Of a stretch of 64,000 nt of DNA, positions 47,596-58,676 are shown one piece after another. Every line of letters starts with the position of its first letter. Within the stretch, counting starts at the first letter, position 1. A program made the translations under genes and the position numbers. The stretch spans positions 1-64,000 of the forward strand of contig NZ_PZJO01000008.1 of assembly GCF_003206575.1 (NCBI RefSeq), in the 5' to 3' direction. This DNA is from Salinicola endophyticus. Lineage in GTDB: Bacteria > Pseudomonadota > Gammaproteobacteria > Pseudomonadales > Halomonadaceae. Below the pieces are notes generated by a model. The model ran no database searches and was not told where the DNA came from. It worked only from the letters and a program-made list of their open reading frames with translations.

Positions 47596-47719
47596 GGGAG
47601 CTCGCGCGGGAGAGTGTCATGAGAAGTTTACGCAGACATCGTTCGCCCCGCATCCAGCCGGCGTGCGGCGTCTTGCCGCCACGCCGGCCGGCAGGAACGC
47701 TCACCCGCCGGACTCATTC

Positions 47720-47744
47720 ACTGGGCCCACTCGCAGGGCCCAGT
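47720..47744 (-). terminator. Hairpin downstream of the arylsulfotransferase gene
   Basis: Perfect 9-bp inverted repeat ACTGGGCCC / GGGCCCAGT with 7-nt loop, 9 nt after the stop at 47753. No U-run. A 13-nt direct repeat (GGCCCA-TCGCAGG type) overlaps it. Confidence 0.45.
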
Positions 47745-47752
47745 CGCAGGGC

Positions 47753-49111
47753 TTACTGGTCTGGCACGCCCGGATGACAGCCGGGCGCCGCGACATACAG
47801 GTCGCAGTCCGGCATCACCGCGTTCTCCGTGTGCGGCGTGCCCTTCGGCGCCCAGTCATAATCCACCAACTGCGCACGGTAGACCTGGTTGGTGACGTAA
47901 TCGTCGCCCGGCATCGACTTGCCGAAGAACGGACTCACGTACTCCCACACGATCTCGCCTGCCGGCGTGACCTGGAACAGGCGGCCATCCTGGCCCTCGT
48001 CGATCAGCGTATTGCCGTTGGGCAGACGCCGCGCGCTCGAGATGAACGAGCTGTAGAAGGTGTAGGGCGAGCGCCCCGACATGCTGCCGGTGTACTGCCA
48101 CACGATCTTGCCGCTGCTCGGATTCACCTCGATCACGCGGGAGGAGGAGAAGAACCCCTGCTTCGATGGCGGGAAGCCGGCATTGCCCTGATTGTCGAAG
48201 ATCAGCAGATTGCCGGCCCCCGGCAGACCCTCGGGGATGAGGTGGACATCGTGGGCCCCCACGGTCTGATCCACGGGGCGGCCAAGCTTGCCATTGAGCT
48301 GCAGTGCCGGCAGGTCGGGGCCGAGACGCCAGACGATCTCGCCGCTCTGACGGTCGACGATGAACGTGATGTTGGCGTTGCGCGAATTGACCAGGATATT
48401 GTCCGGCGCGAAGCGCTTGTCACCGGCGTCGTACCAGCGATTGGGCCCTAGCGGTACGGCGGTGTTCAGATGCAGGAAGTCGGGGTCCCCGGAATCCTTG
48501 AGCGCGCGCAGGCCGGCATCGGAAAAGCCCATCTCGTCGAGATGATCGCCGGCCTTCCATGCCCACACCACCTGGCCCTGTTGGTCGACCTCCTCGATGG
48601 CGTTATCGATGATCGGATAATCGAAACCGTTGAGCTCGCGTGTCTCGGCGGTCATCACCAGGTTGTTGCCGTTGGGCAGCCGGCGCATGTCATGATGCTG
48701 GTAGACCGGATGCTGCTGGCTGCCCCACTGCCACACCACGTCGCCGTCCCAATCCACCTCGGCCACGGAGGCGTTGGTGAGACCGTTGCCGGGGCTGGCG
48801 TGCTCGGGGAGCTTGTCGACCCGTGCCGACTGCACCAGCAGATGCCCTTGCTCGCCGCCGGCCTGCTCGGCGGAAAGCGGGATCGGCGGGAAGCTCTCAT
48901 AGTCCCAACGGTGCACTTCGTTGCCGTTCATATCGATCAGGTGGGTCTTGCGATCGCCGCCAGGGAACAGCACGAAGCCGTTGTAGGCCCGCTTGGGATC
49001 GTAGTAGGTCGTGCCGGTGGGAAAACTGCTGGGCAAGGCCAGCACCGTGGTCGCCGAGGCCATCAGCCAGGCACCCATCACTACCGACACGGCTTTGCTC
49101 CGTGACACCAT
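47753..49111 (-). CDS. Aryl-sulfate sulfotransferase (ASST)
   Basis: 452 aa periplasmic beta-propeller enzyme transferring sulfate between phenols without PAPS. Signal peptide MVSRSKAVSVVMGAWLMASA ... then FPTGTTYYDPKRAYNGFVLF. Repeated V-x-W-x-W/NG blades: WDGDVVWQWGSQQ, QGQVVWAWKAGDH, SGKIVWQYTGS, AGEIVWEYVSPF. Catalytic-type His motifs: YQHHDMRRLPNGN, FLHLNTAV, VGAHDVHLI. Two cysteines near the end (CDLYVAAPGC) could bond. Natural substrate unknown. Confidence 0.88.
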   Translation of the reverse strand: MVSRSKAVSVVMGAWLMASATTVLALPSSFPTGTTYYDPKRAYNGFVLFPGGDRKTHLIDMNGNEVHRWDYESFPPIPLSAEQAGGEQGHLLVQSARVDKLPEHASPGNGLTNASVAEVDWDGDVVWQWGSQQHPVYQHHDMRRLPNGNNLVMTAETRELNGFDYPIIDNAIEEVDQQGQVVWAWKAGDHLDEMGFSDAGLRALKDSGDPDFLHLNTAVPLGPNRWYDAGDKRFAPDNILVNSRNANITFIVDRQSGEIVWRLGPDLPALQLNGKLGRPVDQTVGAHDVHLIPEGLPGAGNLLIFDNQGNAGFPPSKQGFFSSSRVIEVNPSSGKIVWQYTGSMSGRSPYTFYSSFISSARRLPNGNTLIDEGQDGRLFQVTPAGEIVWEYVSPFFGKSMPGDDYVTNQVYRAQLVDYDWAPKGTPHTENAVMPDCDLYVAAPGCHPGVPDQ

Positions 49112-49274
49112 CGCTCGTCGCTCCTTCGTCGAGTCTCGCCCTGTGCGGGCCTGGCCGGCATGACAGCCTGCCGGCGCACCTTGTCTGGCCGGTGAGCACA
49201 GCGATGCGTCATCACCGGCTTTCAGATAGACCCGCGCGACGCGGTTTTTATCCCCGCCCGGGGACGTTTAATGC

Positions 49275-49907
49275 CTAGGCGGTTGCCGGCAGCCGTGCGG
49301 TGAACTCGGCGATCGTCATCGGCTTGGAGAACATCGGGTAGTCGTAGCGGATCGCGGCATCGTGCTCGACCTCGCTGGTCGCGGCGACACCGTCGGTCAG
49401 TGTCAGCACCTCGAAGCCCTTCTCGTAGCCCGAGCGCATGGTGGATTCGACGCAGCAATTGGTCAGGAATCCGGCCAGGACGAGGGTCTCGATTCCCTTG
49501 CTGCGCAGAATGAAATCGAGATTGGTCGAGGCAAAGGTGTCCAGCCCGCGCTTGCCCTCGATGACGATGTCACCGACCTGCGGCGTCAGCGCCTCGCAGA
49601 TCTCCGCGCCCCACTCGCCCTTGACGAAGGCCTTGCCCTCGACGACACCCGCAAGGATGCCGTAGGGCTGGGCGGTGATCTCGCCATAGCCGGGCGCGAA
49701 GTGGATCGGCGCGTGCATCACACTGACCCCCGCCGCGCGTGCCGTGGCAACGAGCCGCTGGGTTCTGGTCAGCATGTCGTCACGCGCCATGACGGCTTTG
49801 ACGGCCTCATGGAGTACGCCACCGGGGGTGGTGAAGTCGTTCTGGAATTCGATCAGCAGCAGGGCGGTCTTGAGCGGATCGACGCGCGGAGAGAGGGCAG
49901 AGGTCAT
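49275..49907 (-). CDS. Isochorismatase-like hydrolase with Glu replacing the first catalytic Asp
   Basis: 210 aa isochorismatase superfamily. Lys in GKRGLDTFASTNLDFIL and Cys in GFLTNCCVESTMRSGYEKGF are present, but the N-terminal acid is Glu: LLLIEFQNDF instead of the usual LLxIDxQNDF. Substrate unknown; amide or ureido hydrolysis is likely for the fold. Separate from the operon at 8.7-9.3 kb and more distant in sequence. Confidence 0.85.
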   Translation of the reverse strand: MTSALSPRVDPLKTALLLIEFQNDFTTPGGVLHEAVKAVMARDDMLTRTQRLVATARAAGVSVMHAPIHFAPGYGEITAQPYGILAGVVEGKAFVKGEWGAEICEALTPQVGDIVIEGKRGLDTFASTNLDFILRSKGIETLVLAGFLTNCCVESTMRSGYEKGFEVLTLTDGVAATSEVEHDAAIRYDYPMFSKPMTIAEFTARLPATA

Positions 49908-49982
49908 GGCGGAAGGCTCCTGGCCGGGAATGGACTCGCTGTGGTTCAGCGTAGCCCACCCCCGGCCACGGAGCGGTGGTGT

Positions 49983-51572
<1,590 letters not shown>

Positions 51573-51736
51573 AGGTAGGTACTCGCGGCGACGGCATGAA
51601 TGGAGCGCCCGGGCAGATGCGGCCGGCGCGGGCGCATTGTACGCGCCCGCCGCCGCGGCGATCCACCATCAGCCGATGACACCTGACAGGCACGCCACCC
51701 GCCCAGGCGGCAGCGACGCTGCCGTCGCGCCTGCGC

Positions 51737-53251
51737 TCACTCACCCCGCGGGTAACGCTGCGCCTCCTCGAGCACGTTGAGATCCATGTGGTTGCGCATG
51801 TAGCGCTGGGAGGCATCCTGCAGCGGCTGATGATCCCACGGGTAGTAGTGGCCGTTGCGCAGCGCCGCGTAGACCACCAGGCGCTGGGCCTGGCTCTCGC
51901 GGACTTCGGCATCGAAGCGCTGCATGTCCCAGCGCGCGCGCATCTGGGCTTGAAACGCCGCCAGCGTCTCGGCGTGCGCCGGGTCAGTGGCCAGGTTGTG
52001 GCACTCGCGGGGGTCCGCATCGAGATCGAACAGCTGCGGCGGATCGAGCTCGCAGTGATTGAACTTCCAGCGTCCCTGGCGAATCGTCACCAGTGGCGCC
52101 TCGCTGCCCTCGGCGGCGTACTCCATATAGACCGGCGCCTCGCGGCTCCCGCCCCGGGCCAGCGGCAGCAGCGACTCACCGTCGGTCCAGGGGGCCACCT
52201 CGGAGAGGTCGATACCGACCAGATCGGCCAGGGTGGCGTTGATATCGATGGTCGAGACCGGGGTGTCGACGCTGGCCGGCGCCAGCCCCGGCGCGGCGAT
52301 CATCAGCGGTACCCGGGAGGAGCCGTCGAACGGGCTCATTTTGAACCACAGCCCCTTCTCGCCCAGCATGTCGCCGTGATCGGAGCAGACCACGATGATG
52401 GTGTCGTCCGCCATGCGGGTTCGCTCGAGCACGTCGAGAATGCCGCCGATCTTGTCGTCGATGTAGGAGATATTGGCGAAGTAGCCGCGCCGCGCCCGAC
52501 GCACGTGCTCGGGCTGGATATCGAATTTCTCGTAGTCGTTGGCAATGAACACGCGCTGGGAGTGCGGGTCGAGATCCTCGAAGGCCAGCGCCCCCTCGGC
52601 CGGTTCGAGCTGTTCGCACGCCTCGTACAGATCCCAGTACTGGCGCCGCGCCACATAGGGGTCGTGGGGGTGGGTGAAGCTCACGCACAGCGCCCAGGGC
52701 CGTGAATCCTGGCCCCGCGAAAGGTCGAACAGCTTCTGCTCGGCGTGGAAGGCGACCTCGTCGTCGTACTCCATCTGGTTGGAGATCTCCGCCACGCCGG
52801 CACCGGTCACGGACCCCAGGTTGTGATACCACCAGTCGATGCGCTCACCCGGCTTGCGGTAATCCGGCGTCCAGCCGAAATCCGCCGGATAGACGTCGGT
52901 GGTCAAGCGCGTCTCGAAGCCGTGGAGCTGATCCGGGCCGACGAAGTGCATCTTGCCGGAGAGACAGGTGGAGTAGCCGGCGCGGCGCAGATGATGGGCC
53001 CAGGTCGGCACGGCGGAGCGAAACTCCGCGGCGTTGTCATAGACCCCGGTGCGCGACGGCAGCTGGCCGGACATGAAGGCGGCGCGACCCGGCGCGCACA
53101 GATAGCTGGGGGTATAGGCACGGTTGAAGTTGACCGCGCGTTTGGCGAGCGCCTTGAGATTCGGCGCATGCAGGAAGTCGGCCGGCCCGTTCTCGAACAG
53201 GGTGCCGTTCAGCTGATCCGCCATCAGCACCAGAATATTGGGTCGTGTCAT
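51737..53251 (-). CDS. betC: Choline-sulfatase
   Basis: 504 aa. Hydrolyses choline-O-sulfate to choline and sulfate, feeding glycine betaine synthesis. Sulfatase active site Cys52 in LCAPGRAAF (C-x-P-x-R) for formylglycine; metal ligands in MADQLNGTLF and SDHGDMLGEKGLWFKM. C-terminal choline-sulfatase domain HYYPWDHQPLQDASQRYM. ATG 53251 matches the typical start MTRPNILVLMADQ. No bet genes or BetI nearby. Cytoplasmic (no signal peptide). Confidence 0.92.
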   Translation of the reverse strand: MTRPNILVLMADQLNGTLFENGPADFLHAPNLKALAKRAVNFNRAYTPSYLCAPGRAAFMSGQLPSRTGVYDNAAEFRSAVPTWAHHLRRAGYSTCLSGKMHFVGPDQLHGFETRLTTDVYPADFGWTPDYRKPGERIDWWYHNLGSVTGAGVAEISNQMEYDDEVAFHAEQKLFDLSRGQDSRPWALCVSFTHPHDPYVARRQYWDLYEACEQLEPAEGALAFEDLDPHSQRVFIANDYEKFDIQPEHVRRARRGYFANISYIDDKIGGILDVLERTRMADDTIIVVCSDHGDMLGEKGLWFKMSPFDGSSRVPLMIAAPGLAPASVDTPVSTIDINATLADLVGIDLSEVAPWTDGESLLPLARGGSREAPVYMEYAAEGSEAPLVTIRQGRWKFNHCELDPPQLFDLDADPRECHNLATDPAHAETLAAFQAQMRARWDMQRFDAEVRESQAQRLVVYAALRNGHYYPWDHQPLQDASQRYMRNHMDLNVLEEAQRYPRGE

Positions 53252-53405
53252 GGGTCCCCCGGCAGCGTTGCGTGGTCGTCGCACCAGCGACGGCAGTGGA
53301 GTCCCAGCATGCGCGGCGGCGGCGAGCCCGCGCAAACGATGGATTCGAGGCCTTAGCCCCAGCCAGGCTGGGGCTCGCTCGCGTGCGCCAACGAGCAGAC
53401 AGGGC

Positions 53406-53879
53406 TCACAGCCCGAGGCTGGAAAGCCCCGGGTGGTCGTCGGGCCGCCGGCCCAGCGGCCAGTGGAACAGGCGCTCGTCCTCACGGATCGGCAGGTCGT
53501 TGAGACAGGCGTGACGCTCGGCCATCAGCCCATGGGCGTCGAAGCGCCAGTTCTCGTTGCCGTAGGAGCGGAACCAGTTGCCGGCGTCATCGTGCCACTC
53601 GTAGGCGTAGCGCACCGCAATACGCTCGCCCTCGAAGGCCCACAGCTCCTTGATCAGGCGATAGTCCAGCTCACGGGCCCACTTGCGCGCGAGAAAGGCG
53701 CGCACCTCGGCACGTCCGTGGATGAACTCGACCCGATTGCGCCAGCGCGTGTCGGCGGTATAGGCCAGCGCGACCTTGTCCGGGTCACGGCTGTTCCAGC
53801 CATCTTCGGCCAGGCGCACCTTGAGGATCGCGCTCTCGCGATCGAACGGGGGCAATGGGGGACGTGATTCTGGGTTCAT
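53406..53879 (-). CDS. DUF1348 / NTF2-like protein
   Basis: 157 aa, SnoaL-like cone fold. Typical family pattern: [53 protein letters not shown]. Function not established; sometimes found near redox enzymes. Alone here. Confidence 0.85.
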   Translation of the reverse strand: MNPESRPPLPPFDRESAILKVRLAEDGWNSRDPDKVALAYTADTRWRNRVEFIHGRAEVRAFLARKWARELDYRLIKELWAFEGERIAVRYAYEWHDDAGNWFRSYGNENWRFDAHGLMAERHACLNDLPIREDERLFHWPLGRRPDDHPGLSSLGL

Positions 53880-53903
53880 GCGGTACTCCTCGACGCTACG
53901 CTT

Positions 53904-53940
53904 TGTCTGAAAAATGCCTGCGCTCGCCGGTTTTCAGACA
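53904..53940. repeat. Inverted repeat upstream of the DUF1348 gene
   Basis: TGTCTGAAAA (53904-53913) and TTTTCAGACA (53931-53940), 10-bp perfect arms with a 17-nt loop, 25 nt upstream of the DUF1348 start. Similar in plan (A4/T4-ended arms) to the repeat at 55818-55850. May be an operator or terminator; non-coding 53880-54102 holds nothing else recognised. Confidence 0.5.
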
Positions 53941-54102
53941 GAGCTCAGGCGGTGTACGAAAACGGCCTGCACGCGGCGCCGCGACAGGGCCGGGTACGCG
54001 TGGGGGAATGCGTTACTCAGGCAGCAGTCTGCCACGCGCACGCTGAGGCATCGCCCGCGGCAAGCGACCGATCACCGGCCTGGGACGACCCGAGCGCCCA
54101 TC

Positions 54103-54131
54103 AAAAAGCCGCCCCCGGAGAGGAGGCGGCT
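54103..54131 (-). terminator. Terminator of the glucarate operon
   Basis: Minus strand AGCCGCC / GGCGGCT stem (54131-54107) followed by T5 (54107-54103), 38 nt past the dehydrogenase stop. Confidence 0.75.
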
Positions 54132-54168
54132 CGATCGGTCATGGCCCGGTTGGCGTCGGGGCCGGCGC

Positions 54169-55746
54169 TCAGCCTTCGCGCTTGCCGTCGACCAGGCGCT
54201 TGAGCGCCAGCGGGTTGTTCTGCTTGATCGCCTCCGGCAGCAGCGCATCGGGCAGGTTCTGATAGCAGACCGGGCGCAGGAAGCGATGGATGGCAGCGGT
54301 GCCCACGGAGGTGGTGCGCGAATCCGAGGTCGCCGGGAAGGGGCCGCCGTGGACCATGGCGTCACACACCTCGACCCCGGTGGGCCAGCCGTTGACCAGG
54401 ATGCGACCCGCCTTGCGCTCCAGCGTCGGCAGCAGCTCGCGCGCGGCATCGAGGTCGGCGTCGTCCATCTGCAAGGTGATCGTCAGCTGGCCTTCCAGAT
54501 GCTCGGTGACCTGCTTGAGCTCGGCGGCATCGGCGCACTCCACCACCAGCGAGGTAGAGCCGAACACCTCGGCCTGCAGCGCCTCGTCGCCGAGGAAGTC
54601 CTGGGCCGCGGTCACGAACAGACCGGTCTGGCACTGGTTGGGGCCGTCGCCCTTGTCGCCACGCGCGATTTCACGCGCCTTGCCGCTGCCGGCGAGACCT
54701 TTGACCCCACTTTCGTAGGCTTCGAAGATCCCCGGGGTCAGCATGGTCTGACTGCCGCTGGCCTTGACCGCCTCACCGGCCGCCGCCACGAAGGCGTCGA
54801 GTGCCGGCCCCTTGACCGCGATCACCAGACCGGGGTTGGTGCAGAACTGACCCGCGCCCATGTTGAGCGATGCGACGAACGCCTCGCCCATCTCCTTGCC
54901 GCGCGCTTCCAGCGCCGCGGGCAGCGGGAACACCGGATTGATCGAGCTCATCTCGGCGTAGAACGGGATCGGCTCGGGGCGCGACTGCGCCGCCTTCCAC
55001 AGCGCCAGACCGCCGCTGCGCGACCCGGTGAAGCCGGCGGCCTTGACGCGCGGATCGGTGACCAGCGCCTGCCCCACTTCGCGGCCGGAGCCGAACAGCA
55101 GCGAGAACACGCCCTCCGGCAGGCCGCACTGCTTCACCGCAGCCTGGATCGCACGGCCGACCAGCTCGCTGGTGCCGGGGTGGGCGGAGTGCGCCTTGAC
55201 GATCACCGGGCAGCCGGCGGCCAGCGCCGAGGCGGTATCGCCGCCCGCCACCGAGAAGGCGAGCGGGAAGTTGCTGGCGCCGAACACCACCACCGGGCCG
55301 AGACCGATCTGGCGCTGGCGCAGGTCGACGCGCGGCAGCGGCTGGCGCTCGGGCAGTGCCGGGTCGACGCGCACGTCGAGCCACTCGCCGTCACGCACCA
55401 CACGGGCGAACAGACGCAGCTGGCCGCAGGTACGCCCGCGCTCGCCCTGAATACGCGCCTGGGGCAGACCGGATTCGGCCACCGCGCGCTCGATCAGGGT
55501 GTCGCCCAGCGCTTCGATCTGCTCGGCGATGGTTTCCAGAAACTTGGCGCGGGCCTCCAGCGAGGTTTCGCGGTAGGGGTCGAAGGCCGCCCAGGCCAGC
55601 TCGCAGGCACGCTCGACCTCCGCCTGGGTACCCCCCGCGTAGGCCGGCTCGAGACGCTCGTTGGTGGCCGGGTTGATCGCCTGGATGGCATCGCGGCTGC
55701 CTGTGACGGCCTGCTGGCCGATCAGCATGTCACCTGTCAGATTCAT
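54169..55746 (-). CDS. 2,5-dioxovalerate (alpha-ketoglutarate semialdehyde) dehydrogenase
   Basis: 525 aa NAD(P)+ aldehyde dehydrogenase, class III KGSADH type. Converts 2,5-dioxopentanoate to 2-oxoglutarate, last step of glucarate degradation. Catalytic Cys in [13 protein letters not shown], general-base Glu in [10 protein letters not shown], cofactor motif [20 protein letters not shown] and [15 protein letters not shown] sits 4 nt before ATG 55746. Downstream of gudD and kdgD on the same strand, 240 nt gap with a hairpin. Confidence 0.93.
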   Translation of the reverse strand: MNLTGDMLIGQQAVTGSRDAIQAINPATNERLEPAYAGGTQAEVERACELAWAAFDPYRETSLEARAKFLETIAEQIEALGDTLIERAVAESGLPQARIQGERGRTCGQLRLFARVVRDGEWLDVRVDPALPERQPLPRVDLRQRQIGLGPVVVFGASNFPLAFSVAGGDTASALAAGCPVIVKAHSAHPGTSELVGRAIQAAVKQCGLPEGVFSLLFGSGREVGQALVTDPRVKAAGFTGSRSGGLALWKAAQSRPEPIPFYAEMSSINPVFPLPAALEARGKEMGEAFVASLNMGAGQFCTNPGLVIAVKGPALDAFVAAAGEAVKASGSQTMLTPGIFEAYESGVKGLAGSGKAREIARGDKGDGPNQCQTGLFVTAAQDFLGDEALQAEVFGSTSLVVECADAAELKQVTEHLEGQLTITLQMDDADLDAARELLPTLERKAGRILVNGWPTGVEVCDAMVHGGPFPATSDSRTTSVGTAAIHRFLRPVCYQNLPDALLPEAIKQNNPLALKRLVDGKREG

Positions 55747-55817
55747 CTTGCCTCCTGAAGTGGGAATGGTCGTGCGTTGGCTGCCGGCCGCGGCCGGATC
55801 AGCTGCGCCAGGCCGCC

Positions 55818-55850
55818 TACGAAAACCGCCCTGATGACGGCTTTTTCGTA
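55818..55850. repeat. Inverted repeat between gudD and the dehydrogenase gene
   Basis: TACGAAAA (55818-55825) and TTTTCGTA (55843-55850), 8-bp arms, with an inner GC hairpin (CCGTC/GGCGG on the minus strand). Read on the minus strand the inner stem is followed by TTTTC, so partial termination or an operator for the dehydrogenase is possible. The next 135 nt (55852-55986) show nothing else. Confidence 0.5.
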
Positions 55851-55986
55851 CGCGCCCTGGCGTCGAGGATCGCAACGGAACCTCGAGAGCCTAGCAGCCT
55901 GGCCGCCGAGAGAGTGCCGCTTACGACTAAGGGCTAAGGACTAAAGACTAATCCTCGACCCCGGGTCCCGACGCGGTCGCCCTGGT

Positions 55987-57354
55987 TCAGCGCACCAGTG
56001 CCGGACGCTTGGGATCGAAGCGCCAGCCGTCGATCAGAGACTGCATCGCCATGGCGTCGTCGCGCCCCCCGGCCGGCAGTCGCCGGTAGTCGGCGTGGGC
56101 GCGCTCGACCGCGGCCATGTCGAGTTCGATGCCCAGCCCCGGGGCGTCGGTGACCGTCACCCGGCCGTCGACGATGGTCGGCGGCTCGCGGGTCAGGCGC
56201 GCATCGCCCTCCTGCCAGATCCAGTGGGTATCGAGCGCTGTGACCCGCCCCACCGCCGCGGCGCCCACATGCGCGAACATCGCCAGCGAGACATCGAAAT
56301 GGTTGTTGGAGTGCGAGCCCCAGGTCATGCCGTGATCCTGGCACAGCTGGGAGACGCGCACGGCGCCGGAGAGCGTCCAGAAGTGTGGATCGGCGAGCGG
56401 GATATCCACCGCTCGCAGCATCAGCGCGTGGGCCATCTCGCGCCAGTTGGTGGCGACCATGTTGGTGGCCACCGGCAACCCCGTGGCGTGGCGGAACTCG
56501 GCCAGGATCTCGCGCCCCGAGAAGCCCTGCTCGGCGCCGCAGGGGTCCTCGGCATAGGCGAGTACCCCATGCAGGCCGCGGCAGAGCTGGATCGCCTCGT
56601 CGAGGGACCAGGCGCCGTTGGGGTCGAGGGTGGTCCGCGCCTCGGGGAAGGCCGCATGCAGCGCGCTGACCGCCTCGATCTCCTGCGCCCCCGGCAGCAC
56701 CCCACCCTTGAGCTTGAAGTCCCGAAAACCGTAACGGTCGTGCGCGACCTGGGCCTGCTCGACGATCGCCTGCGGCGTCATCGCGGCTTGGTCGCGCAGG
56801 CGATACCAGTCGTGCCCCACCCCGCCGCGGCCATCCGCGGTCTCGCGCCGATAGCCGAGCGAGGTGGCGTGGCCGTCGCCGACGAAGAAGAGATAGCCGA
56901 GCACCTCGACCTGGTCGCGCTGGCGCCCGTCACCCAGCAGATCCACCACCGGCACCCCGAGGAACTGGCCCATCAGATCGAGCAGCGCCGCTTCCAGCGC
57001 CGCCACCGCGTTGACACGCAGCTCGAAGGTCCAGGAGCCACGGCCGAAGTCTTCGAAATCGGCATGGCGCCCGCGCGAGTGCAGCGACGCCACCACGCCG
57101 CGCAGCTGGCCCAGCGACTGGCCCAGTACGCGCTCGCGGGCCTGCTCCAGCGAACGCTGGATGGTCTCGCCCCCCGGCGCCTCGCCGACCCCGACATGGC
57201 CGGCACTGTCTTCGAGAATCACCAGGTTGCGGGTGAACCAGGGGGCGTGGGCACCACCGATATTGAGCAGCATGCTGTCGCGGGCGGCGACCGGGATCAC
57301 CCGCATGGCGGTGATGGTCGGCGTGGCGTGACGGGTCCGTGCGTGGCTGGGCAT
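55987..57354 (-). CDS. gudD: Glucarate dehydratase
   Basis: 455 aa enolase-superfamily enzyme converting D-glucarate to 5-dehydro-4-deoxyglucarate (E. coli GudD 446). Features: [20 protein letters not shown], base Lys in [13 protein letters not shown], metal-ligand acids in TLDPNGAW and AEDPCG, and His in [17 protein letters not shown] 6 nt before ATG 57354. Second gene of the operon after kdgD. Confidence 0.94.
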   Translation of the reverse strand: MPSHARTRHATPTITAMRVIPVAARDSMLLNIGGAHAPWFTRNLVILEDSAGHVGVGEAPGGETIQRSLEQARERVLGQSLGQLRGVVASLHSRGRHADFEDFGRGSWTFELRVNAVAALEAALLDLMGQFLGVPVVDLLGDGRQRDQVEVLGYLFFVGDGHATSLGYRRETADGRGGVGHDWYRLRDQAAMTPQAIVEQAQVAHDRYGFRDFKLKGGVLPGAQEIEAVSALHAAFPEARTTLDPNGAWSLDEAIQLCRGLHGVLAYAEDPCGAEQGFSGREILAEFRHATGLPVATNMVATNWREMAHALMLRAVDIPLADPHFWTLSGAVRVSQLCQDHGMTWGSHSNNHFDVSLAMFAHVGAAAVGRVTALDTHWIWQEGDARLTREPPTIVDGRVTVTDAPGLGIELDMAAVERAHADYRRLPAGGRDDAMAMQSLIDGWRFDPKRPALVR

Positions 57355-57407
57355 GGCGACTCCCGCGATGAGATCGGTGCGGCCCGCCGCCGAGCGGACC
57401 GCGCAGG

Positions 57408-57460
57408 GATAACGACAGCGGCCGCCGGCGATGGGCGGCGCTGAGATAACGACAGCGGCC
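57408..57460. repeat. 16-nt direct repeat between kdgD and gudD
   Basis: GATAACGACAGCGGCC occurs exactly at 57408-57423 and 57445-57460 (37-nt period) in the 130-nt spacer between the two genes. It does not form part of either coding sequence. It may be a duplicated binding site or a slippage product. Confidence 0.7.
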
Positions 57461-57484
57461 ACCGCAGCGCGGCGGCCGCAAGGA

Positions 57485-58402
57485 TCACAGACGCTCGGCG
57501 CGCTCGATCAGCCGTTTCAGCGTCTCCAGCTCCTGGGCGCTGGGCATCACCAGCGGCGCCCGCACCTCGCCCGCCGGATAACCGACCAGCCCGGCGCCGG
57601 CCTTGATCAGGCTCACCGCATAGCCCTTGGTGGTATCGCGCAGGGTGACGAAGGGAATGAAGAACTCCTGGGTGACCCGGCGCACGAAGTCGTGGTCGCC
57701 CTCGCGCAGCGCCTGATAGAACTTCACCGCCAGCGACGGCACGAAGTTGAACACCGCCGACGAGTAGGTGCTGACGCCGATCGCCAGATAGGCCTCGGCG
57801 ATGATCTCGGCCGTGGGCACACCACCGACGTAGGCCAGGCGATCACCCAGCGTCTTGATGGTGATGTTGAGCGACTGCATGTCGCCCTTGCCATCCTTGA
57901 GGCCGACCAGATTGGGGCAGCGCTCGGCCAGCGCCTTGACGCCGTCGACATCGAGCACGCCGTTGGCGCGGTTGTAGTAGATCACCGCCAGCTCGGTGGA
58001 CTCGCACACGCTGGCGGCATACTCGACGATGCCCGCCTGCGGGCACTCGGTGAGATAGGGCGGCATCAGCAGAATGCCGTCGGCCCCCGCGTCCTGCGCC
58101 GCCTTGGCATGCGCCTTGGCCAGCTCGGCGCTCTGCCCGGCGCTGGCGATGATCGGCACGTGGCCGCCGAGGACCTCCACCGCGACCGTCACGATCTCGC
58201 GATACTCATCCAGCGTCAGGTTGAAGAACTCCCCGGTGCCCCCGGCGACGAACAGCGCCGAAACGTCGTAATCCTTGAGCCAGGCGAGCCGCCGGCGGTA
58301 ACTCTCGGCGTCGAACTGGCCGTGGGCATCGAAGTCGGTCACCGGAAAGGAGAGCAGACCGTCGGTGATGGAGGCTTTGAGCGCGTCTCTGGAAAAATTC
58401 AC
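57485..58402 (-). CDS. kdgD: 5-dehydro-4-deoxyglucarate dehydratase
   Basis: 305 aa, DHDPS/NAL superfamily. Converts 5-dehydro-4-deoxyglucarate to 2,5-dioxopentanoate with loss of water and CO2. Schiff-base Lys169 in [11 protein letters not shown], Tyr143 in VIYYNRANG, and the carboxylate loop AGGTGEFF at 53-60. Starts with GTG 58402 (GAGGAA about 5 nt upstream). First gene of the kdgD-gudD-dehydrogenase operon. Confidence 0.93.
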   Translation of the reverse strand: MNFSRDALKASITDGLLSFPVTDFDAHGQFDAESYRRRLAWLKDYDVSALFVAGGTGEFFNLTLDEYREIVTVAVEVLGGHVPIIASAGQSAELAKAHAKAAQDAGADGILLMPPYLTECPQAGIVEYAASVCESTELAVIYYNRANGVLDVDGVKALAERCPNLVGLKDGKGDMQSLNITIKTLGDRLAYVGGVPTAEIIAEAYLAIGVSTYSSAVFNFVPSLAVKFYQALREGDHDFVRRVTQEFFIPFVTLRDTTKGYAVSLIKAGAGLVGYPAGEVRAPLVMPSAQELETLKRLIERAERL

Positions 58403-58420
58403 CTGGATTCCTCGCTAATG

Positions 58421-58474
58421 GCTGGCAAGCACATAAACGCTGGCACGAGCATGAGCGCTGGCACGGGCAGACGG
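58421..58474. repeat. Three-unit 18-nt tandem repeat in the kdgD leader
   Basis: Contiguous units at 58421-58438, 58439-58456 and 58457-58474, all beginning GCTGGCA and sharing GCTGGCACGRGC in units 2 and 3. Lies between the candidate operator and the kdgD start, so it would be in the 5' untranslated region. Confidence 0.65.
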
Positions 58475-58533
58475 CGACAGCGCCATACCAGCATCGCGCC
58501 TGGCGGTGCGGCACCGGCAGGCTTTATGACGGC

Positions 58534-58549
58534 GATGTTGTCATACATC
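58534..58549. promoter_or_regulatory. Candidate GntR/FadR-type operator upstream of kdgD
   Basis: GATGTTGTCATACATC: 5-bp inverted arms GATGT/ACATC around TGTCAT, with TTGTCATACAT close to the FadR-subfamily pattern TNGTNNNACNA. Adjacent TATAGT/TATGAT hexamers suggest a promoter on the minus strand. No GntR regulator gene is present beside the operon. The stretch 58550-58676 shows nothing else. Confidence 0.4.
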
Positions 58550-58676
58550 ATACTATAGTGCCGTTATACCTTAGCCCAAAGCCCCCGGGACGCCCACCCG
58601 GCATCCGTTGCCGCGCGTCCGCGTGGAGGCGAGGCCATGCCTTTCCGGGGGCGAGGTCGGCTCAGCCGGGGAAGGC

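Noticed and set aside
49275-49907. Considered as nicotinamidase or biuret hydrolase
   Set aside because: The first catalytic acid is Glu and the metal-binding residues of nicotinamidase are not evident, so only the superfamily is called.
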